Shown here: positions 26,195-38,311 of the stretch, one piece after another
How the letters are laid out: the number at the start of each line of letters is the position of its first letter
How positions within the stretch are numbered: position 1 is the stretch's first letter
Assembly (NCBI RefSeq): GCF_000189635.1
Contig: NW_002476212.1
Coordinates: forward strand, 434,001-498,000
Direction: 5' to 3'
Length of the DNA stretch: 64,000 nucleotides
Source of the DNA: Tetrahymena thermophila SB210
Taxonomy: Eukaryota > Ciliophora > Oligohymenophorea > Hymenostomatida > Tetrahymenidae
Notes under the pieces: generated by a model
What the model saw: the letters and a program-made list of their open reading frames with translations, nothing else
Databases searched by the model: none
Told to the model about the DNA's origin: nothing
Program-made: the position numbers and the translations under genes

Positions 26195-28224
26195 TCACAT
26201 AGTGTGCTTAAAAAAGGTATCCCTATGCTATTTATTATATTGTTCATGGTGATCCTCATCTTCTTTCTCATGTTTTTCTGTTATCTTCCCTAACTAATTT
26301 TCATACTCCATGTCATCACAGTCGAAATCATCTTCATCATCCTAGTACTAAAAGTCTTCAGGTAAAATTTAAGGATTTTCTACATTAAAAATTAAAATAT
26401 AATTTAAACGATTAAATATTTAAATATGAATTATTTAATTATTTATTCAAAGTATTTAGTAAACAATATTACTGATAGAATACAAAACTTCATTTTAATC
26501 ATCAAATTCTGGGTCTCCAAATAATATAATTTTTGACTCATGAATACTGTGCTGTTTGTACTCCTAATAATAAATTTAAAACATTGTTAAATAATAATAT
26601 CTATTTACTTAACAATATATTTACATCCATTATTTCATGAATCGTATCCCATTGATTTTTCACTTCTGGCATAAATTTTAAGCAGTCTTTACACTTATTA
26701 TCGAAAAGAGTTGTATTTTTGCATTTACAATAATCAGTAAACTTGACCTACATAATGTTTTGATAAAATTTTATTTAGTTTAATCTAAACTAATGAATGA
26801 AACTTATTTACTTCACAATAAAAATAATCAGGGAATCTCTAATCCTTTACAACTTTATCTGGATCAAGCTCTTTTAATTCGAATGTCAATGTGCTTTGTT
26901 TAAAATTGAAAAAATAAACAAAGCAAAAAGGAAGCTATTTCTAAATGTATTTATTTATTTTTGATAATTTATTTGAATTACTTATCTTCTGGAATAAAAG
27001 CAGTATTAAAAGCAAATCTGAACATAAATATATTTTTAAATTTTCCGTTGTGAATAACTCTAATTAACACATCCCCAATTACAACAAAAGGAGTTAAAAT
27101 CTGCAGTTTGATTATATTCAGCTCTTTGTTTCCTAAATCTGTAAATTTTTTTTGCTCAGAGTGGCTTTTCTTATCTGTATAAATCAGCTATAATTTATTC
27201 TCTTTGACATTATATATTTCTATGTAAGGTCTACACGAGTGCTTCGAAAATATAGGTATTCCTACTAAGGTTAATGAAGTAATATATTTTAGAACAGGAG
27301 TAATTGGAGGCCCTTTTATGATTTATTCAAAGTATTTAACATATCTTTTTTAACTTGGCTGAGTAACACCACCTCCTACTTAAAATCTTTTTTATCAATT
27401 ATATTTAAGTTAAAACCAAAACCATAAATGTTTTCTTTTTTAATTGCAAATTATAGAAAATATGTTATCACCTTTTTTTTGCATAATAAGTGAGAGCATC
27501 TTCAGCTGTTTGGAAGCGGCCTGAATAAATAAGATAACAACATATTGCAGTACCTGTTCTTCCTTTACCTGCTAAACAATGTACAAATACTACATTTGCT
27601 AATTTATCTAAATTAAGAAATAAAAATTGAGAATTTAATTAAAACTTTCAATTTATTTATTTATTTACTTGACAAGAAATCATCAATATGTTTACACATC
27701 ATAAATAAAATGTTAATAGGAGGAGAATGATGATCTTCCCAAGGGAAATCAGATACCTTTTTCATTTTAAATTTATTAATTCTAAAATATTATTTGCAAA
27801 AGACCAACAAATAATCAAACTACTCTTTAAATAGTTCTAAAAACGATTAAATTGTTTTATTTATCAATTTTATTTCCAATTTATTATCAAAAAAATAATA
27901 TCTTAATTATAAAATTACTTGGCCATTAAATTTTTCCTTTTGATATGATCTGCCACTCAAATTGTAAATGTGAAAATCATTTCCGTGACGTTCTTTAATA
28001 AACTGAACTACCTTTTGAGGAAGCGAGATAAAAATAATTTAATTTGCTGCTTACTTTAAATGATAAATTACATCTTTTATATTATTTCTAAATGTGATCT
28101 CGAGTCCCTCAGCTGGAAACGACATTCCTATTATTCTAGGACATATATAGCTTAAATCTAAATTATATCCTGCATCTTTCATACGCTTTTTCTTTCCTGA
28201 AACAATTTCTCTAATATAATTCAT
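26195..28224 (-). CDS. PTEN-type phosphoinositide 3-phosphatase
   Basis: Predicted phosphatase of the PTEN family, which removes the 3-phosphate of PtdIns(3,4,5)P3 at membranes. The start [20 protein letters not shown] matches the basic lipid-binding PTEN N-terminus, followed by [20 protein letters not shown]. The WPD-like loop region reads [13 protein letters not shown]. The catalytic P-loop is [11 protein letters not shown]; animal PTEN has HCKAGKGRTG, so the first lysine is leucine here while C, both G-K-G positions and R are kept. [16 protein letters not shown] leads into a C2 domain ([20 protein letters not shown] ... FNTAFIPED). A cysteine-bearing segment ([17 protein letters not shown]) then interrupts the late C2 region, and the tail is acidic ([15 protein letters not shown]), ending FFKHTM at TGA. 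Exon 1 is 27919-28224; short introns follow. Confidence 0.93.
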
Positions 28225-29291
28225 CCTCTTTCTTTAAAATTTTATGCTATAGTTTATATAAAACTTATTAGAACTACTTAATTTTTAATTTATGTAAGAT
28301 CAATAATACTAATTAATTTTTTTATTAATCATTTAATCAATAAATTTTGATTGGATAATTTATTATCTGACTTGCTATCTTTTGGACAATAAATATCTGA
28401 ATCATTTAATTTGAGGGTATTAATTAATTATTAACAATATTTTCTTAAATTAACTATAAATTTATAAGTAAATCTAATTCTTTTTAAACAATAAAAAATG
28501 TAATATAAGAACTTTATTCAATCTATTATCTACAGGAAAATAAAATTATTAATATTAAAAAAATCTAAGCTTTTAAATATCTTATTTTTGATGAATTTTA
28601 TTATTAAATCATTTGTTTTGGTAAATATTAAATATCTTAATTAAAATGTTAGTTTAATAAAATATTTAATTATTATTAAATGTAAAAAAATTTATCCTTC
28701 AAATAGCTCTCAATAAATGTATTAATACACATTTAAATAAAATAATATCTTACCTTTTTAGTTTAAAAATAAAATTAAGATAATAATTAACTTAATTTTT
28801 AATTTAGAAATAAATCAATCTTATTAAATGCTAAAAAAAAAAAATTATGAAAATATTAAAGAGAGTATATTTTTTTAGGTAAAATAAATAGATAAAAATT
28901 AGCTTAATTTTTAAATTTTCAAAATTAATATTTTTTTAAAGCTAAAATAAAAACATTTATGAATAAAATATTAAAGTAAGTAATATATATTTAAGTAAAA
29001 TAAATAAAAGACAATAATTAGCTAGCAAAAAAAAATAAATATATAGATTGACAAATAAAATATTAAAAAACTAATAATTTATTTGTTCTAAAATAAAAAA
29101 TGTGATGAATAAAATACTAAATAAAGTAATTTTTTAAGTAAAATGATTATTAAATAATGTAAAAAAAATTTAATTTGATAACTAAAATCTTATTTTAATT
29201 CTAAGACAGACAAACAAACAAACATTGATTGATAAATATAAAGTTTTAGAATACAAAAAAACATTTTGTTTAAAAGATTTAAATTTTATAT
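28225..29291. other. Intergenic spacer (1.1 kb)
   Basis: Very AT-rich DNA between the PTEN start and the stop of the giant GTPase. Repeated short motifs such as AAATAAAATATTAAA occur, but no gene or RNA can be supported. Confidence 0.6.
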
Positions 29292-32200
29292 TCAATCACT
29301 TAATATTATATGTATAAAAGTAAATAGCCTAAGCAACCTTTACTTTAATTAACTTATATCCTAATCTTGAGAATCATCTTGTGACTAATCACTGCTTTGA
29401 TCGTCTATATATTTCCATTAGATTTTATATGTTTCATCTATTTCTTCTTAATTTTAAGCAAGATCTTTAAATTCTTATGGCACATTTTCTTTTAAATCTT
29501 CTAGCCTGCTTTTGTTATTGTGGTTAGCAAACCATTTAGCAGTCAATGCATATCCTTATTTTAGAATCTAACTGAAATTCTAATCTTAATTATTTTTTTT
29601 ATCTAAAGAGAAGCAAGATGACCAATTTGGGAACAATTTTTATGAAGCTTCATACATATTTTCAAATCTTTAGTAATTAATTCTGAATGGTTCATCTATT
29701 GTATCATAGCAAAATTTATTAACATAAAATTCTTGTTTACCATACCCATGAATTCCGATAATTAAATGACGATCATTAACACTATGGTCACCAGAATGTC
29801 CTAGCTCTAAATGACATTTTTAACCACAAAATGGGCATCTCTCTTGACATCCTATCATTTTTTGATAATGTAATTTCAGCATTTATTCCATCTCATTATT
29901 GAGTTCTTCTTTAAACTAAAGTATTATCTTATTGCCATTTGTAGGATTTATTTCATTATAAATTTTCCTCATTCCTTATATATATAACGACTAAACTGGT
30001 ATATACTTTTTAACTATTTTAATTTTTTTAATTCTAGTTTTCTCTTTTTTAGAGCCATTTTTTCCTGAGTCAGAATCACTAAGCTATTATTCAGATGCTC
30101 TTTTTTATTTGTCATTTTAATTTTTTTATAAATCTTCTATATCATTTTAATTAATCTTTAAGCACTACTCTCTATCATCTTCTTACTTATCCTGAACATT
30201 TTTAGAAGAGTTATTATTTGAATCTACTTAAATAGTACCTGTTTCATTTTAAATTTGAGTATCTTATTTCTTTTTATTATCATCTTCTTATTCACAACCG
30301 CTTTATACACTATTTAATGAGGTTTGAGTATTACCTTTTTCATTTAGTTTTGCTTACTCGACTTGAGTAGAATCATTATTTTTTTATTCTTCTTAGTTAT
30401 TTGTAAAATTTTTAGAGGAATAACTGTTTGTATCTACTTCGTTTTAAATTTCAGTATCTTATTTAGTTTTATCATTATCTTCTTAATCTTAACTACTTTA
30501 CACCTTATCTAATGATGTTTGAATATTATCGTTTTCAATTATTTATGATTACTCGGCTTGAGCGGAGTTATGATTTATTTATTCTTCTTAGTTTTCTGCA
30601 AAATGTTTAGTGGAATTATTGTTTTTATCTACTTAAATTGTATCTACTTCGTTTTAAATTTCATTATCTTATTTAGTTTTATTATTATCTTCTTAATCTA
30701 TGCTAGTTTGATTATTTATTTTTTCAATATGTTTAGAGTCTTCTTTTTTTTCCTCATTGCATAAATCTTATTCATTCTCTTGCAATATATCTCCCTCCTA
30801 ATTTGAAATTTTCTTTTCTTATTCTTAAGTTTCTATATTTGATTAAGAATTATTTTAATCACCATATTATAATATTTTATCTTAATTTTCATCTTAACCT
30901 TCCATACAATTACTTTGCTAATTTTTGCTTTCACCTTAAATATTACTTTAAACTTCTTCAATCTATTTATCATTATTATTTTTGCTTAATTCACCATTAA
31001 TTACAGATTCATTTAGATCCATAGCAAAAGAATCCTCACTATCTTGCTTTTATTTATCGTTTAACATATCAATTTAGGATTAAGACGAATTAAATATTAT
31101 AATTTAATTCTTTTACTTATCTTCCTATTCTTTATTATTATTTCCACAGCTTTTCATTATTATTTCACTAAAATCTAGAGCTTATTTTTCTAAACCATTT
31201 TCCTTTTAACTTTATTTATTACTATTGATTTCTTGCTCATTTTCTGTTAAGCCATCTACTTTTTCGTTGTCTCTGTAACAGCTTTTATCCTTATCTTAGT
31301 GAATTTCTTGGACTTCATTATTTTCTTATTTTTACTCTTCCTCTTCTTTTTCTTCTTCAACATCACAGTTCAAATCATCATCTTAGACTTCTTCTTCCTC
31401 TTCTATAAATTAAGGTTTATTTTTTAAATTTTCTATAATAATTTCTTAACCTAATTATAAAGAAACTCCTTCAAAATAAATAGTATTTAATTTTTCAATA
31501 AGTTGATCGAAGTCAAATATTTCAGTGTTAACAAAATGTAAAATAATTTAATTTAATTCATCAATTATATTTTATAATCCTAGATTAAATTCTGTTGTTT
31601 TATTTTCTACCAATTCTTCAGCTTTGATTTTAATTTAATCTCTTTTCATTTCATCAATATATTTATTGATATTCACAGTATACTTAAGAAAGTTGTCTAT
31701 GTTGATTTTTTGCTCTGTAGAATCATAAACAGACATAAAGGCATTATCAATCGCTTTGGTGTAATCTGAAGTTAAATCATCCACAGTTTTATTGAGTACA
31801 GGCTCCATGTTAGACAAAGATTTCTTTATAAATGTTGTAACTATTTAATTTTATATACTGCGCATAGCCTAAACTCCTAACTCTACCCAGTCAGTTGAAG
31901 TCTCTGACATTTTCTTGATATGTTAGATCTTTTGGTCAATTATTATCTAAAATTTTTCCATTTTTTTGCGAAGAACTTGCTATTGCCATTTCTTTACTTA
32001 ATCTCTAATGATTTAGTAAAGAATATAAAATGTATATTTATACATATTAGTATCATTTATGTATTATTGCAAATCAGGTTATATTGAGTCAAAAAATACT
32101 TTGCAACAATCAACCATTTATTAAAATATGTTTTTTACGATTTCCTATTCTTGATAAACTTTATTAGGTTTAACTAATTTTAAGTTTTGGAAAAACTCTT

Positions 32201-35200
32201 GTATTTTATTAATTAATAGCTCATATTCGCTTGAACTTAATCTACTACTATTTACTAAAAATTTTTTAGCAATTTAATCTACTTAGTTTTCTTGAATGAT
32301 ATTTTTTACATCATCGAAGTTCTGCTTAGCAATTTAACTAATTGAAAATTCTTAGATTAAATTTTAGAGATTTTAATCATAATGCTTAACATACTCGTTT
32401 TTAAGCTATTCTAGCTACTGTCTCATCAATTCATCTGTTGTTTCAAATTTTTTTTATAATTATTTTATCTTGTCAGAATACTCCTCTTGAATTTAGTCAA
32501 GTAATTTTTTCAATGATTATTCGTTTTATTCAAATTGTGCTTGATTGACTTCTTATTAAATTTATTTATTAAAATCTTTTTCAAGGACATCAATTTGCAA
32601 GCCAAAGAATAAACTTTAAATTCTTTACTCAAAGATATTTTATCTTACTTATAAATTGACTTTGTTCCTATGCTAAGTCTTATTTAATATGAAGTAAAAG
32701 TCTCTTGGATTGAGTTAATTAATCAATTTATTATCATTGTAGTCTTATTATAGACTATCTTCAAGCTCTTCATTCATTTATATATTCAAAGTAGTTATGA
32801 ACTAGCTATATTCTTGTTTTATTCTATTAAATGAATGAATATCCATATAATTATCTGTCAAGCTATTTTTTAATATTGCTTCTTTTTCTTCTATTTAATT
32901 GACTTTTTTTTCTTCAATTTTTTTTTAGTAACCAAGCGCAATTTCTTCTAATAACTTTTTAGACTTATACTCTTCAAGTGTAATACATTTTAGCAAATCA
33001 TGGCCATGCTCCTTTAATCTATTCCATATTCCCTCTGCTTTAAAATAAAAATCTTAGATTGATAGATAGCCTTTAGATTATTTCAGAACATTTGTTATAG
33101 ACTTTCTAAGTTGCAACACATCTTCACCAAACCCTGTATTTATATGTTTAAACCTAGATTCAAAATAATTCAATTCAGAAAAAGCACTTGGGAATATAAA
33201 AACATTTTCTGGCTTTAATTTTATTTGATTTTTATTTTGCTATTTTGAGCTCTAACTTTCAAAGATTCCGTTCACTTATATCATTTCATTGATAATTTAT
33301 TTTTTTTTTAATTCAATATTATTCCTATCAAAATAGTCTCTTAAGGCAATGAAGATTTCCGGTACTGTGTAATTATCTTAAATATTATTAAATAATTTGA
33401 TAACTTCCTCTGTTATGCTCATCATCTCTTTCATTTTTGAATTAGACTCGTCTTTAATGTTAAAAATTATCACATTAGAGATTAAAAATAGTAAAGTCAT
33501 CACTGAGTTATCAAAAGATTAGTCCCTGAAAACGTTGGATAATAACCCTTCTGTGTCTATAACTATCAAATTCATTCCTTAAAAGTTTATTTTTGTAAAA
33601 TACATTCCTTTGGTGCATCTGGCACTTGAGGTTTCGAAACTACATCTAAAAAGATAATTCATTAGAGTACTTTTTGCTGAAGACTAAGGACCTACAACAG
33701 AAACAATCTTGTAATCAGATAATCTGAATTTCTAGTCAATTTATTTAAAAAACTCTTCTAATAAATTGCTACCAAATTTTCTAGTTTTATCAATAAACTA
33801 GATTGGTATTCCCTTCTCAAAGGCATATTTATAGTAGCTTTGAATTTATACTTTGAGTTAAGCATGCTCTATTTTGTAGAATGAATTTTTTGAGGTATTT
33901 TAAGTAAATAAGCTAATTTCTCTTATGAAACTTTCAATAGAAATATCATAGTTATCTTAAAGAATAATTAATTAATTTTTTTATTTGTACAATTATTCTA
34001 AATACTCCTGATCTTTTTATGAAAGTTATTTGAAAGCAACTTTTTCTAAATTTCTAATATCTTAATTTATTTAATCTATTTTTTTATTATTTTCTTCAAC
34101 CAAAGGCTACTTCCAGTCAGAGAGTATTTTAGAAATCACAGACTATTTAATATAGTTGTTTTAAGTTATTTCATTAAAAAAGAATATGGTTATTTCACTC
34201 AGCTGATTACATGACTCAAATTTTTTTTTAAGTTATTACAATTTTTCTCCCTTTTTTACAAAGTTTTCTGTTTCTCTGAAATATGATCTTGATAAGTTAT
34301 CAAATATTTTTTCTTTGTAGAACAATTCTGAAAACACATTTGAATAAGAGAACATATGCTGAATAAGCTTATAAGATTCAACATCGCTTATTTTATTTAA
34401 AATTAGTTGCTTTTTTATCGTTTACTAAATCAAGTTCTTATATTAAGCGATGTGAGTATTTAAGTTTTCAAAATCACTATTTGAGATGTAAGCTTCTAAA
34501 AACTCTTCAAAAGATTAAATTATTTCTTATTTTTTTGTTTATTATAAAGTTTAATTCTTCAACTAAAAAAAAAGATTATCATATTCAGGCTCAGGATCGT
34601 TTTCTGAAATTAACAGCAACTTATATTCAAATTTATGATATTCAAGGTAGACTTTAAAGTATTTCTCTACTTAAGCTTTATGTTTCTAGGCTTTATGTAT
34701 GATAAAAATGACAGAGTATTTATCATTCAATGTGTTAATTATTTTTTATGTCTCTACAGAAACAACATACTTATTTGTGCATAAAATAAAATCCTTTTCG
34801 AAATTTAGATGGATCAAAATTATGCTACTACAGTTCATCAAGTTAGTAAATATTCTTAAAAATTAAACATTTAGCAGATCAAGTTAACAAATGTCTAAAA
34901 GCGTAAATTGACTAAGCTTTGAATTAGGGAATTAAGAATATAAGTGAACAGTTCCTCTTTAGTTAAAGCCCTCATTAAGATCAGCAATTATATCTTTATT
35001 ATTTGCTAAGTAATTAAAAAATTCTTCTCTTTACTTCTTTTGAATACTGCTGCTGCAAACATTTAGTATGATATGGTTTTAAAATTAATCCATAAAAGAA
35101 TAAAAAGCAGAAATCAGATTGTTCTTATAAATTTAGTTTTCATCGGTTTCTTCTATTTTGTAAAAAATTGGGATAGATTAATAGGAGCAACTTAATATCT

Positions 35201-35930
35201 AACCAAGATTTATTTTGTCAATCAAATTCAGTCTTTCAAAGACGAGAACAAGAACGTTGCTCACATTTAAATTTTGTAGGCATTCAATCTAAACTTGTTA
35301 CTAAACTGATTTCAACAAAGAAGTTAAAGGAATTCTCCTGTATAACAAGTCGAGTATTAAATCAAAATAAAAGTCCAAAAAGAAGTTTAAAATATCTCTT
35401 TCACTTAACTCTTTCAGTGCTATTTTAGTTTTGAGTTCATCATTAAATTATTTCGAGCATTCTTGTTAAGTCAGACCATATAACCTTGAGGAATTTATTT
35501 AAGTCAAGTAAAGAATTTTACTTTGAGCCTTCTTTTAATCAGTTAAGCATTAGAGAAATGAGCTATTTTAAATATCTTTACTATTTTTAATAAAAATAAA
35601 CTAATCATAGAGAAAAGAGAAAGTAATCTCTGATTTTAACTTCCTTATGTAAGTCATTATTTTTTTCTCCTCTTATTCTATTGACTGCTAAAGGCTCTAG
35701 TTATATCATTCAGATTTATCTTATTAAGCAAATAATATATCATATTGTTCTAGCTATTTCAAAATTAAAATCTTGTCTTAATCCTTCATTTTAGTTGAAG
35801 CTGTTTCTTCTATTTTACTAAATAAATCATAGTATATCGACAACTTTTAATTATCCTCTTCCTCAGTATTTTGATTATTGTTAAAAAATCTAATAGGTAC
35901 AATTTTCAACCAACCTTTAACGTAATCCAT
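29292..35930 (-). CDS. VLIG-like giant GTPase with repeat insert and C-terminal zinc motif
   Basis: One open frame of 2,213 codons (2,212 aa) from MDYVKGWLKIVPI to TGA at 29292-29294, with no intron. It resembles the very large inducible GTPases (VLIG/GVIN/URGCP) of the GBP/atlastin-related group. The G domain at about residues 730-850 shows P-loop VVGPQSSAKST, switch motif SARCTKGMYF (VLIG has RCTRG) and G3 LIVIDTEGLL. The usual GKS glycine is alanine. A long helical region rich in K, E and I lies on both sides. Near 31400-30100 an acidic, N/Q-rich insert contains an imperfect repeat. The C-terminus carries a VLIG-like Cys/His motif, CPFCGQKCHLEL then HSGDHSVNDRH, followed by W-containing segments. 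It is probably cytosolic. Family assignment rests on motifs and layout; GTP hydrolysis is not assured given the P-loop change. Confidence 0.82.
30180..30760 (-). repeat. Imperfect intragenic repeat in the GTPase insert
   Basis: Within the VLIG-like coding sequence, about three degenerate units of roughly 60-70 codons follow each other. Each has a QEDxNKxKQD core, then IQNE(V/T)(D/G)T, an NNNS(T/S)K stretch, EEQ, and NxQTSLxxVQS. The units encode acidic, asparagine-rich, probably disordered sequence. Borders are approximate because I aligned them by eye. Confidence 0.6.
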
Positions 35931-36340
35931 TTTTTATTTTTTAAGTTTTGATTTTAAAATTTTTTATTATTATTATAAACTTTCTAAAATGAGCTCCTTT
36001 TTAAATTAAGAAAGATATCTTTTTATTGATCAAAATCTCTTAGTTTTAGAGGCATAAGATTAGTATGGTGATGGCGATAATGATGTATTATCAGTAGATT
36101 CAGTGTATAAATTATTGATTATTCTAATAAAAGGGTTTTCAAAAATATATTTTTTTTTATATTAAATAATTGGAAATTTATATAGGAGAACTTAATAATT
36201 TCTTTTATAAATTAGTGTTGACCTTATTAGTTCATTAATGATTTGAGTGCATTTGCAATACTTACTATAAAACTCTCTCTCTCTTCTAAATACTTACATA
36301 TGTATACTAATACTTAATAAATTTAAATAAAATTAATTTT
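35931..36340. other. Upstream spacer of the giant GTPase
   Basis: AT-rich sequence directly upstream of the GTPase start. No feature is supported. Confidence 0.5.
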
Positions 36341-37050
36341 TTCTTCATGCTTAAGTAAACATTTTTTAAATAATATTTTATTTTTTAGTACTTTTAAATT
36401 TTTAAAAGTTTCTAATCGAAAAAAAGAAAAAAAAAATAAATAATTGATTATATCAAAAAAGTATTCTTTCAATTTTAGATAACCACAAAAATAGAAATAT
36501 TAAGGATTCAATTCTGGTATAAAATCAAAAAATAATTAATCAAAATAATTTAAAAAAAGCAATTATTAAAAAATATTTTGATCAAAAGGAATTTATGATT
36601 AAATTTTTTATAAGCATATAATATACTACAAACAGTATTGAGCTAAATTTAGGATATTAGTTTAATTACAGGCATATAAAAATATTAACGTATTTATTCT
36701 TCATGCTTAAGTAAACATTTTTTAAATAATATTTTATTTTTTAGAACTTTTAAATTTTTAAAAGTTTCTAATCGAAAAAAAGAAAAAATAAATAAATAAT
36801 TGATTATATCAAAAAAGTATTCTTTCAATTTTAGATAACCACAAAAATAGAAATATTAAGGATTCAATTCTGGTATAAAATCAAAAAATAATTAATCAAA
36901 ATAATTTAAAAAAAGCAATTATTAAAAAATATTTTGATCAAAAGGAATTTATGATTAAATTTTTTATAAGCATATAATATACTACAAACAGTATAGCTAA
37001 ATTTAAGATATTAGTTTAATTACAGGCATACAAAAATATTAACATATTTA
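36341..37050. repeat. Tandem duplication, two copies of about 356 bp
   Basis: Two near-identical copies in direct orientation. Copy 1 starts at TTCATGCTTAAGTAAACA (36344) and copy 2 at the same string (36700), a shift of about 356 bp. Each runs through GATTCAATTCTGGTATAAAA to TTAATTACAGGCATA. Differences are few: TAGTACTT versus TAGAACTT, a changed A-run, TATTGAGC versus TATAGC, and ATATAAAA versus ATACAAAA. No open frame is conserved across the unit, so it looks like a recent non-coding tandem duplication or a pair of unrecognised RNA genes. Confidence 0.85.
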
Positions 37051-38311
37051 TGCATATTTATTTAATCAATTATTCTATGTTAAATTCATAGAATTTTATT
37101 TTACAATTTTACATTAAATATAAATGATAATAAAATAATACTTTATTTATTATATATAAAATAATTAATAATTATAGACATTTTATTAAGATTCATAATA
37201 GCTATTATAAAATATAAGTATTAATCTATTTAATAATTTTAAAATAATGAGATATTTTTACATTAAAGTCAAGCTTCATAAAAGATTTTGTGCTTTGGAG
37301 GTTTGAACCTTTTATGGAAGAGATAAAAAATGATCAGTTATTTTAATTTTTTTATTAATTTTTTTCAATTTGATTTTCCTTTGAAACATAGAAATATAGT
37401 CATAAATTTTAGAAAACACAAGAATATAATTAATAAATAAAAAATAGAATGAAAAAAACATATTTTAAATTTCTTTTACACAAATTGCATTTAAATTATT
37501 AGTTAAACTATTATTACAAGCTTTATTATTAATAAATTTTCAAAAATAGTTAATAATATTAAAATAAATTTAAATATATAGATATTATGTAATAAATTTA
37601 ATACTTCTAAATAAACTTAAGCAAATTATTTAAATAATTTAAAATGTATATTAAATTAAGAACGTAGGTATTTATAAATTTTAGTAAACTAATTTTTAGT
37701 TAATTTAAAATTATTAAGCTTACATTTAATAATTTTTCGTTATTTTAATATTAGCTAAAACTTAAGTTTGTTAATTTAAACTTATTATCATTTTTGAAAA
37801 ATAGCTTAATTTTATTTTTGTCCAATTTGCTCAAAAAAAAGACATAATTTAGGTAGCTCATTAAATATTAATAAAATTTATACAATTTGATAAAATTTTA
37901 AATAATTTTTTTTTTTCATAAGATAAGGTAAAATATATAAATGAAAATAGCTTTAATTAAAAAAATAATTTTTAGCCTCTTTGTAAAGCAAATGACAAAT
38001 TGAAATATAAAAATTTTTTCGTTTTTATTTTAAATTTTATTAGCTAAATTATTTTCTTTAAACTATTAAAAATCCACCACAATTATTCAACTTCTTTGTA
38101 AAATAAAGAGCTTTAATTGCTGTGTTAAAATACTTGATTATATTGTAAATTAGAACATTTTAATTTAATAAAAAAATAAGTAGTGTCATAATTTAATTTT
38201 TGAGTTATTACTTATAATTAGTCTAATAATTAATAATATTAAATCAACCAAACACTATAAAAGTAAGTGTAAAAAATAATAATATATAATTTCTATTTGT
38301 TAAGTTAGTAA
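37051..38311. other. Intergenic spacer upstream of ankyrin gene
   Basis: AT-rich DNA between the duplicated segment and the plus-strand start codon at 38312. The VLIG-like gene and this gene are divergently transcribed, so promoters for both should lie between 35930 and 38312. No motif is recognisable. Confidence 0.55.

Noticed and set aside
37285..37310. GGTTCAAACC-like string on the minus strand suggesting a tRNA T-loop
   Set aside because: The flanking bases do not form a T-stem, and no acceptor, D or anticodon stem fits around it.
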